Positions 6,158 to 13,363 of a stretch of 13,363 bases of DNA are shown here, in pieces. The notes under the pieces were generated by a model. The model made no database searches, had not been told where the DNA came from, and saw only the letters and a program-made list of their open reading frames with translations. Within the stretch, counting starts at the first letter, position 1, and the number at the start of each line of letters is the position of its first letter. Position numbers and translations under genes: made by a program. Source of the stretch: Desulfuromusa sp. (lineage in GTDB: Bacteria > Desulfobacterota > Desulfuromonadia > Desulfuromonadales > Geopsychrobacteraceae); contig JAOZOH010000078.1 in assembly GCA_029933365.1 (NCBI GenBank), forward strand, positions 1-13,363, written 5' to 3'.

Positions 6158-8878
6158 TTAGGCGTTCTGTTTGGAATTTTGGATGGGGGTTGAAGATACC
6201 CGCCACCTGTACCATTTGTAGAGTTCTGTTACGATGAAAACGGGCAGCGCCATGATGATAATCAAGCCCCAATCTGCCCACCTCAACGGAACCGTATGCA
6301 GTGCTTGTTGCAAAAAGGGGATGTATACAGCACAGATTTGCAGGCCGATTGTCATGACCCAGGCGCCAAGAATCCATCGATTGGAAAATACCCCAATGAT
6401 TGCCATCGGTGCATGCAGTGAACGAAAATTAAATACGTTCATTTTTTCCATGACAATGATTCCGGTGAAGGCAACTGTTTGCGCCGCCTCAAGTGCCTGT
6501 ACGTTTCCTGCTGCTTGATAATGGTGAAACAGCCATAGGGTCGCGAGTCCCATGTAGCCGCCGAGGATAAGAATTACGAACATCCCACGATGGTTTAACA
6601 CCGGTTCTTGTGCCGCGCGTGGTGGACGCTTCATGATTCCTGATTCTACGGGTTCCAGCCCCAGGGCAACGGCAGTCATCCCATCGGTGACCAGATTCAT
6701 CCACAATATCTGTACTGGAAGTAAAATCAATGGTCCCCCGAGGAGAATATTGACAAAAATAGCGACCACTTCTCCCATGTTTGATGAGAGGAGATAGCGG
6801 ACAAATTTTTGAATATTGTCGTATTGGCGACGCCCTTCTTCAACGGCACCAATAATGGAAGCAAAATTATCATCAGTGAGCACCATATCTGCCGCACCCT
6901 TTGCCACATCGGTGCCACGCAGGCCCATGGCAATGCCGATGTCGGCTTTTTTTAGCGCCGGGGCATCATTAACTCCGTCGCCGGTCATGCCGACAATCTC
7001 TCCCTGTTGTTGCAGTAACGTCACGATCCGCAGCTTATGCTCAGGGGTGGTGCGGGCAAAGATCACTTCATCCGCGAGCAGGGCATTGAGGGCGGTATCA
7101 TCAATACTGTTGAGTTCCGGGCCGGTCACTGCTCTTTTCCCGTGCAGACCGATACGTTGGGCAATTGCCAATGCGGTAGCGGCAGCATCGCCGGTAATCA
7201 TGACAATGCGAATACCGGCTTCGCGGGCGGTGCGCACGGCCTGCTCCACTTCCGCTCTTGGTGGATCAATAATTCCGACGACCCCGAGCAGAGTCAGGTC
7301 AATTTCCACTGCGTCCTCATCCAAAGATGTATGGTTTGGCAAGGTTCGCTGTGCCAGAGCCAGGGTGCGGAGTCCAGTGTTGGCCATCTGCGTATAAGCA
7401 GTGGTAAAAGCTTCGCGATCTGCTTCCAGTAGGGGTCGTTCTTTCTCCCCGTCAAGAATGTGGGAGCAACGGTCCAAAATAATTTCGGGAGCTCCTTTGA
7501 CGAATGCCAACCGGGGGCCTTCGGCTTGATGCTCAATAATTGTCATCCGCTTACGGGCCGAATTAAAGGAAAATTCGGTCAGATTTTTTTCTTCAGTTGG
7601 CGGTGACAACCAACCCTTGTAGGCAGCGACTACCAATGCCGCCTCGGTGGGTTCTCCCGCTTGGTACCAACCCTTATCATCTCTTTCAATATGGGAATGA
7701 TTGCAGATCAAGCCAGATTTGAGCAGTGCCAGAAGATCAGGTCGTTGCTGATAGTCGATCTTCTGCTGGTTGACTTCAAAATGTCCAGCAGGGTCATACC
7801 CCGTACCGGTTACCTGGATTCCACCAGCTGCCAGCCAGATACGGCGTAGTGTCATCTCATTTTGAGTCAGTGTTCCGGTTTTGTCGGTACAGATCACGGT
7901 TGCCGCACCAAGGGCTTCAGCTGCTTGTAAACGGCGCAACAGAGCCCGGCGGCGAACCATGGCGCGTACCCCCAGTGCCAAAGTAATCGTGACGACTGCC
8001 GGCAGCCCTTCGGGGACGACCGCAACCGCGAGGGAGACCCCGGTGAGGAACATTTCCAGCAATGGTTTTCCCAGTAACCAACCAGCCAGAGCGACAATCA
8101 CCGAGATGGCAATGGAGATGATTCCTAATTGTTTGCCTAATACCGCCAGTTTGCGTTGCAGGGGGGTTGCTTCACTGGTGATGTCACGGGTGAGTTGGGC
8201 AATGCGGCCAAAAGCGGTCTCCATACTGGTTGCAACCACAACCCCACGAGCGCGCCCGTTGGTGATATTGGTGCCCATCCAAGCCATGGAACTTTGCTCG
8301 GCTAAGGGGGTATCCGGTGCGACTGTGGCACTCTCTTTGTGGACAGATCCCGATTCTCCGGTCAAAGCCGATTCGTCCGTTTTAACGTTGATTGCTTCGA
8401 GAAGCCGCAAATCTGCCGGAACTCGGTCTCCGATCTGGAGAACGACAATATCTCCAGGAACCAGAGATTGTGCTTCAATTTTTTGTTCTCGCCCGTCACG
8501 AACCACGCTGCAATAGGGGGCCAGCATTTGGGCTAGGGCTTCCAATGCTTTTTCGGCTTTCCATTCCTGGACGAAGCCGAGGATGCCATTGAGGACAATG
8601 ATGGTGAAAATTGTTACCGCATCGCCAAATTCGCCAATAGCTAGAGAAATAAGGGCGGCAATCATCAGAATAACAATGAGTACATCAACAAATTGGCGCA
8701 GCAGAATGTTGTACCAATGTTCCTGTTTGGTCGTTTGCAGGGTATTCAGTCCGTGCTCTGCCAGACGCTGATCGACTTCGGTCGTACTCAGACCTTGTCG
8801 AAGGTCTGTTTTTAAGGCTGCGATAGCAACCTGTGTCGGCTGAGTATGCCAATCTGTGTTTGCTTGCGATGAAGTCAA
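6158..8878 (-). CDS. P-type cation-transporting ATPase, P2A (Ca2+-ATPase-like)
   Basis: Membrane pump that forms a phospho-aspartate intermediate while exporting a cation, most likely Ca2+. The 906 residues carry every core motif: actuator TGES (173-176), PEGLP in TM4 (289-293), phosphorylation D332 in DKTGT, nucleotide-binding KGAPE (461-465), TGDGVNDAP (632-640), and about ten membrane segments. By alignment to SERCA, the Ca2+ ligands are all present: E290, N700, E703, N728, T731, D732, and E811 in MEKMN of TM8. The start is TTG at 8878, with AGAGGAAA seven or so bases upstream; no ATG lies near. It begins 36 bases after atpG on the same strand, so it is probably the last gene of the N-ATPase operon. 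Relatives that move Na+ or Mn2+ cannot be excluded. Confidence 0.93.
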   Translation of the reverse strand: MTSSQANTDWHTQPTQVAIAALKTDLRQGLSTTEVDQRLAEHGLNTLQTTKQEHWYNILLRQFVDVLIVILMIAALISLAIGEFGDAVTIFTIIVLNGILGFVQEWKAEKALEALAQMLAPYCSVVRDGREQKIEAQSLVPGDIVVLQIGDRVPADLRLLEAINVKTDESALTGESGSVHKESATVAPDTPLAEQSSMAWMGTNITNGRARGVVVATSMETAFGRIAQLTRDITSEATPLQRKLAVLGKQLGIISIAISVIVALAGWLLGKPLLEMFLTGVSLAVAVVPEGLPAVVTITLALGVRAMVRRRALLRRLQAAEALGAATVICTDKTGTLTQNEMTLRRIWLAAGGIQVTGTGYDPAGHFEVNQQKIDYQQRPDLLALLKSGLICNHSHIERDDKGWYQAGEPTEAALVVAAYKGWLSPPTEEKNLTEFSFNSARKRMTIIEHQAEGPRLAFVKGAPEIILDRCSHILDGEKERPLLEADREAFTTAYTQMANTGLRTLALAQRTLPNHTSLDEDAVEIDLTLLGVVGIIDPPRAEVEQAVRTAREAGIRIVMITGDAAATALAIAQRIGLHGKRAVTGPELNSIDDTALNALLADEVIFARTTPEHKLRIVTLLQQQGEIVGMTGDGVNDAPALKKADIGIAMGLRGTDVAKGAADMVLTDDNFASIIGAVEEGRRQYDNIQKFVRYLLSSNMGEVVAIFVNILLGGPLILLPVQILWMNLVTDGMTAVALGLEPVESGIMKRPPRAAQEPVLNHRGMFVILILGGYMGLATLWLFHHYQAAGNVQALEAAQTVAFTGIIVMEKMNVFNFRSLHAPMAIIGVFSNRWILGAWVMTIGLQICAVYIPFLQQALHTVPLRWADWGLIIIMALPVFIVTELYKWYRWRVSSTPIQNSKQNA

Positions 8879-8914
8879 ATTATTTCCTCTATCTCAGTGG
8901 TTTTAAGCATTGTC

Positions 8915-9748
8915 TCAGTTTGTATCGATACCGCTGCCGCTTAGCAAAATAACCTCAATTTCTTCAATGATTTCTTCCTGACGCAGTGCGTTGTATTGTC
9001 TGGCAAGTTCCTCAGATTTATCATCAAGATGTTTAACTGCCCCTTCCAAGTGCGCTACGCGGTTACGGTTTTCAGCCATGAGCGAGGTGTAGAGTATTTC
9101 GTGCAGGGCGGCAAAAAGGTACTGTTCTGTTAACTCGAATAGAAAATTTTCAGGTGCCAGGTTCAGTACCGGTGGATAGGGGAAATGCGGTAGCAGAAGT
9201 AAGTATTGTTGGAAGGGGGGTAACAGTTTTTGCATGACAATACCACCATTGTTGCCGTGGTAGAGTCCGTACAGGGTTCGTGTCCCATAGCTTTTCTGTA
9301 AGGAAGACAACGCCTGCACAATTTGATCGAGGACGCTTTTCACTTCCTCTACGACGCTGGCTCCATCAATCAGAATTACCCCGTCGGTTTTATTTTCTAT
9401 CAGGGTATGTAGCTTATGCCCTACTACTATCAATAATGGTTCACCAGATGGATGGGTCGAATCGAGGTGACGTAGCAGGCTCTGGTTGAAGTCTCCACAA
9501 AAACCACGTTCGGTTCCTATCAGCAGGTAGATCTGGTTCGTTTCATCAATTTCTGGCAGAATTTCTGGATGGAAACTCAAGAAATCTGCTGCTGTATCCT
9601 CAATGCTTCTTACCACGGTCTGTTGGGCACTCAGGAAGCGTATCAGCTTGCGGGTTTCCAGAAAAGCCAGGGTTTTCATGGAATTCATGATTTCCCGGAT
9701 CTCACCCAGACTATGGCGGTGGTGTTCCAGATCCTGGCGTTTGGTCAT
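8915..9748 (-). CDS. atpG: N-type ATPase gamma subunit
   Basis: Central-stalk subunit that turns inside the alpha/beta hexamer and couples F1 to the c ring. The 277-residue product begins [10 protein letters not shown] and has the two long coiled-coil helices expected of gamma at each end: [18 protein letters not shown] near the N-terminus and a C-terminal helix containing [10 protein letters not shown] and QEEIIEEI. The middle is a Rossmann-like domain with the family signature [10 protein letters not shown]. An open frame continues 18 codons upstream, but the start chosen is the ATG at 9748, which overlaps the atpA stop in an ATGA junction and implies translational coupling. The protein is diverged from ordinary F-ATPase gamma, as expected for the N-ATPase lineage, and closes the ATPase gene set. 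Confidence 0.92.
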   Translation of the reverse strand: MTKRQDLEHHRHSLGEIREIMNSMKTLAFLETRKLIRFLSAQQTVVRSIEDTAADFLSFHPEILPEIDETNQIYLLIGTERGFCGDFNQSLLRHLDSTHPSGEPLLIVVGHKLHTLIENKTDGVILIDGASVVEEVKSVLDQIVQALSSLQKSYGTRTLYGLYHGNNGGIVMQKLLPPFQQYLLLLPHFPYPPVLNLAPENFLFELTEQYLFAALHEILYTSLMAENRNRVAHLEGAVKHLDDKSEELARQYNALRQEEIIEEIEVILLSGSGIDTN

Positions 9749-11241
9749 GGGGTGGTTTCCCGTCTGAAATTTTGCAACCATTCTCCAACTGCATTGCTCC
9801 ATTGCTGGCGCGGGCTATCGAGAGTGAGTGTCGTCTGTGCTGATTGGCGTTGTAGAAAGTTGATTGCCGCAAGAATTGATTCAGGTGCTACATCTTTAAA
9901 ACGACCATCGTTGAAGGCCACTAACCATGCCATCTGGAAAGTTGCCGGCAGGGGAGCCAGGCGATCCTGTTTCAGAATCTCACGCAATCTGCGTCCTTGC
10001 TCAATGGCAGCCTCCATGGAGGCCTCAAGGCGTGCCCCGAAGCGGGTAAAAACTTCCAACTCCAGAAACTGAAGGTAGTCGAGTTTCATCCGCCCAGCTT
10101 CCTCCTTGACGCGGGGGTGCTGTGCTTGACCACCGATGCGGGAGACTGAGCGAGCTATGTCGATGGCCGGGCGGAAGCCACTGGCAAACAGGCTTCTATC
10201 CAGGTAGAGCTGACCGTCGGTGATGGAGATCAGATTGGTCGGGATGTAAGCAGCGATCTCGCCCTGCTTGGTTTCTACAATGGGTAATGCAGTCATGCTG
10301 CCCCCACCATGGGCTGCGTTCAGGCAGGTAGCGCGTTCCAACAAGCGGGCATGTACAGAGAAAATATCGCCAGGATAGGCTTCACGTCCCGGTGGTCGAC
10401 GCAGTAGCAGAGAAAGTTCGCGGTAACTTCTTGCATGGGTTGCCAGATCATCATACACAACTAAGGTATCGTATCCCTGTTGCATCCAGAACTCGGCAAC
10501 GGCACATCCAGCAAAGGGAGCCAGATGTTGCAGACCTGCCAGACTGCTAGCTTCCGCGACAACCACAGTGGTGTACTCCAGTGCTTTATATTTACGCAAG
10601 GTTTCAATGGTGTTCACCACCGTGGAGCGTTTCTGGCCGATCAGAACATAGATACAGCGAACTTTCTTTCCTCTTTGGTTAATAACCGTGTCAAGTGCGA
10701 GAGCGCTACGACCAAGGCCATCATCGCCGATGAGCAGCTGTCTCTGCCCTTTGCCGATAGGGACCAACGTGTCGATGATTTTGATACCTGTGTAGAGTGG
10801 TGTATGGACAAAGTCACGCGACGTAATCGGTGGAGAGGGTGTCTCAAGATTTTGCCATACGGTGGAAGATGGCGCATCTTCACCATCGAGTGGTGCTCCC
10901 AGTGGATCAATAACCCGTCCAAGCAGGGCGTCACCCACAGGTATGCTCAGGCGATGCCCAGTCAGTAGAACCGGAATTCCAGCAGTCAGAGCCTCTGTTT
11001 CGTGCAATAAAATTGCGCCGATACGATCCTCGGTCAGATCAAAGACGATGGCACGGCTGCCATCATCGAAAGCAAGAATATCGTCTATTGATGCAGAGGG
11101 TAGCCCTGTAAGCCAGGCGATACCATCACCGACAGAAAGGACACTACCCCGTTCGTTTATCCGCAGCTCCGGCTGGTAATCCTTAAGCCATGCGGCCTGC
11201 CGTGCCAGCGGACTGTCGGGTTCTCTATTATTTAGTAGCAT
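9745..11241 (-). CDS. atpA: N-type ATPase alpha subunit with altered P-loop
   Basis: Non-catalytic nucleotide-binding subunit of F1, alternating with beta. From the ATG at 11241 it has 498 residues: beta-barrel domain (about 25-90, with [15 protein letters not shown]), nucleotide-binding domain (about 90-370), and helical C-terminal domain. Intact landmarks are [22 protein letters not shown], and the arginine finger R368 in SVSRIGG, which serves the neighbouring catalytic site. The P-loop reads GDDGLGRS (172-179) where typical alpha has GDRQTGKT, so the Walker A Lys is Arg (codon CGT) and Thr is Ser. An upstream extension of the frame by 21 codons lies inside atpF and was rejected. The gene overlaps atpF by 14 bases and atpG by 4. 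Confidence 0.94.
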   Translation of the reverse strand: MLLNNREPDSPLARQAAWLKDYQPELRINERGSVLSVGDGIAWLTGLPSASIDDILAFDDGSRAIVFDLTEDRIGAILLHETEALTAGIPVLLTGHRLSIPVGDALLGRVIDPLGAPLDGEDAPSSTVWQNLETPSPPITSRDFVHTPLYTGIKIIDTLVPIGKGQRQLLIGDDGLGRSALALDTVINQRGKKVRCIYVLIGQKRSTVVNTIETLRKYKALEYTTVVVAEASSLAGLQHLAPFAGCAVAEFWMQQGYDTLVVYDDLATHARSYRELSLLLRRPPGREAYPGDIFSVHARLLERATCLNAAHGGGSMTALPIVETKQGEIAAYIPTNLISITDGQLYLDRSLFASGFRPAIDIARSVSRIGGQAQHPRVKEEAGRMKLDYLQFLELEVFTRFGARLEASMEAAIEQGRRLREILKQDRLAPLPATFQMAWLVAFNDGRFKDVAPESILAAINFLQRQSAQTTLTLDSPRQQWSNAVGEWLQNFRRETTP

Positions 11242-11977
11242 AGGCAAACTCTGTGAAACCTTTGAGATCGTCGCGTATGTTTGTGTGTAGAATCCAGGCT
11301 CCAATCGTAATACTCAGACCAGCCAAAAGGTCGGAGTGTTGTTCATACTGAACAGGGACAGCCAATCCAGACATCTTTGTGAGTGCTTTTTCAAGAATTT
11401 TCTGCTGATTGTCTGTTAATGGGTAGGCACTGGCGACCGTGATGGTTTTGGCTTTCTCACTCCATTGGGTATTGAGTGCCGCTACTTGATCATCGGAGAG
11501 ATTGGAGAGGTTATCCACCAACAGGTCAAATAGGCGCTCTTCCAACTCGGGACCAGCCGCCCGGGTCAGTAACCGGGTGGCAAATTGTGCACTCTGTTGT
11601 AACGCATTGTATTCAATTGCACGTGCGGTTTTGATCTGCAGCCGTGATTCTGCAACTTGGGATTTTTCCCGTTCCTGTTCCAGCGATATTTGTAGGTTTT
11701 TTATTTTCTGGGCGCGCTCTTCATTGAGTTCTTGAGCGAGGGTCGCTCTGGCTTGCTGACGTTCGTGTTCCCAATCTACCAGCCGGTTTTCGTACTCTGT
11801 TTTTAGGGTGCTCGCTTCATCATGAAGTTGCTGAGCCTTAGCCAGGCGATCTTCAATCCCAGCACGACGTCGGGCAATTACATCCAAAACTGGTTTGTAG
11901 AGGAAGTGCTTCAAAATCCAGACCAGAACCAGAAAGTTGATGATTTCAAGTAGAAAAGTGGACCAATTCAGTTCCAA
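11228..11977 (-). CDS. atpF: N-type ATPase b subunit with delta-like C-terminal region
   Basis: Peripheral-stalk subunit that holds F1 against the membrane. The 249 residues are much longer than an ordinary b subunit (about 160). One N-terminal membrane helix (about 7-27, [20 protein letters not shown]) leads into a long charged coiled coil (about 35-135). The last 90 or so residues resemble the C-terminal domain of the delta/OSCP subunit, ending in a [20 protein letters not shown] strand pair. The operon has no separate atpH, so this protein probably does both jobs, as is known for N-ATPases. The start is TTG at 11977, with AAAGGA about nine bases upstream; the residues after it align with family N-termini. 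Confidence 0.9.
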   Translation of the reverse strand: MELNWSTFLLEIINFLVLVWILKHFLYKPVLDVIARRRAGIEDRLAKAQQLHDEASTLKTEYENRLVDWEHERQQARATLAQELNEERAQKIKNLQISLEQEREKSQVAESRLQIKTARAIEYNALQQSAQFATRLLTRAAGPELEERLFDLLVDNLSNLSDDQVAALNTQWSEKAKTITVASAYPLTDNQQKILEKALTKMSGLAVPVQYEQHSDLLAGLSITIGAWILHTNIRDDLKGFTEFAYATK

Positions 11978-12025
11978 AATATTATTCCTTTATGTTGGTC
12001 TTTATTGTTTGTTTTCTGGTTCGCT

Positions 12026-12971
<946 letters not shown>

Positions 12972-12975
12972 GGCA

Positions 12976-13245
12976 TTACTCTTTTATGAATAGATAGACG
13001 TTTATTGCTCCAATCATGACACCGACAAAGATCAGACTCATCGTCCAACGCACCGAATAACCTGTTACCAGACTGTCAATCCAGCGGCCAAGATAAGCAC
13101 CGCCCACCATTGGTAATATGAATAACAGACCGAGAGTCCCCATATAAACTGTTTGTCCAAGCAGGGTAGGTCGCTCCTGCTCAGCTTTTTTCATCCTTTG
13201 TGCCTGACGTCTGGCCTGCTTTTCCAGATCCTTCTGCGGCCTCAT
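12976..13245 (-). CDS. atpQ: N-type ATPase AtpQ (AtpI-like small membrane protein)
   Basis: Small membrane protein encoded with N-ATPases and related to AtpI, which is thought to help c-ring assembly. The 89 residues start MRPQKDLEKQARRQ, a basic helix with coiled-coil character (about 5-25), followed by two membrane helices (about 34-53 and 68-87). The signature GGAYLGRWID (48-57) between them matches the AtpI/gene-1 pattern G-x-x-L-G-x-x-x-D. The chosen start at 13245 overlaps the atpC stop in an ATGA junction; an open frame of 12 more codons upstream lies within atpC. The usual next gene, atpR, is absent. Assignment to AtpQ rather than generic AtpI rests on operon position. Confidence 0.82.
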   Translation of the reverse strand: MRPQKDLEKQARRQAQRMKKAEQERPTLLGQTVYMGTLGLLFILPMVGGAYLGRWIDSLVTGYSVRWTMSLIFVGVMIGAINVYLFIKE

Positions 13246-13363
13246 GACAGTGCCCCTGTTCCCTTGCGACTCATTTCCCACAAGTGTTTGAGAACTTCTT
13301 CTTCCATATGGGATAGACTTTCTTTGGTGTTCTGCAGTTTTTTCTCCTCCTCAATTAATTGCT
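13242..13363 (-). CDS. atpC: N-type ATPase epsilon subunit, C-terminal end only
   Basis: Only the last 39 residues are in the window; the gene continues past its right edge. The visible part is a charged amphipathic helix (EEEKKLQNTKESLSHMEEEV) followed by LKHLWEMSRKG and the stop at 13242-13244. A charged C-terminal helix directly before atpQ is what the epsilon subunit of an N-ATPase operon should look like. Epsilon sits on gamma at the foot of F1 and helps coupling. The call depends mostly on gene order (atpD-atpC-atpQ), because the diagnostic beta-sandwich domain is out of view. Confidence 0.75.
   Translation of the reverse strand, partial: QLIEEEKKLQNTKESLSHMEEEVLKHLWEMSRKGTGALS

Noticed and set aside
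6150..6166. Small inverted repeat AACGC/GCGTT at the end of the P-type ATPase as a terminator
   Set aside because: The stem is only five pairs and no T run follows on the minus strand; it is not convincing.
6816..7397. 193-codon open frame on the plus strand opposite the P-type ATPase
   Set aside because: Low-complexity Ser/Ala/Arg composition opposite conserved catalytic motifs; an antisense shadow.
7881..8516. 211-codon open frame on the plus strand inside the P-type ATPase
   Set aside because: It is Arg/Ser/Ala-rich and matches no family, as expected of the reverse complement of a strongly conserved membrane pump gene.

Overview
The window looks like a chromosomal segment from an anaerobic, probably marine or saline, deltaproteobacterium of the Desulfuromonas/Pelobacter/Geobacter kind. 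That assignment is inferred from protein resemblance (notably Prs), from the remembered gene order tRNA-Gln, prs, rplY, pth, ychF, and from a K+-dependent membrane pyrophosphatase next to an N-type ATPase. No database search was possible.

Left half (+ strand, about 1-5933): a tRNA-Gln(TTG) gene is followed by an odd leader that repeats the tRNA 3' end exactly 160 bp downstream and holds nested inverted repeats. Then come housekeeping genes: prs (PRPP synthesis), rplY/ctc (ribosomal protein L25 with an acidic tail), pth (peptidyl-tRNA hydrolase), hppA (ion-pumping membrane pyrophosphatase), a strong intrinsic terminator, and ychF (Obg-related ATPase). hppA sits between pth and ychF, which I would otherwise expect to be neighbours.

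Middle (5934-6157): the gap between convergent genes contains, on the minus strand, the broken C-terminal end of a sensor histidine kinase, with an in-frame stop.

Right half (- strand, 13363 down to 6158): an N-ATPase operon, the laterally mobile second F-type ATPase. It reads atpC (3' end only), atpQ, atpB, atpE, atpF (a b/delta-type stator protein), atpA, atpG, and 36 bp later a P-type ATPase with a complete SERCA-like Ca2+ site. Most junctions overlap or nearly touch, so this is probably one transcript. atpD and the start of atpC lie beyond the window. Three things stand out: there is no atpR between atpQ and atpB, the AtpA P-loop has Arg in place of the Walker A Lys, and the c subunit keeps the Glu-Ser-Tyr Na+ ligands but has Met at the helix-1 Gln position.

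Taken together, the region carries three cation pumps: a pyrophosphate-driven one, an ATP-driven rotary one and a P-type one. The rotary enzyme, and possibly the pyrophosphatase, may move Na+. I did not find a clearly new multigene system. The best candidates for novelty are the tRNA-Gln repeat/structured element and the unusual features of this N-ATPase.
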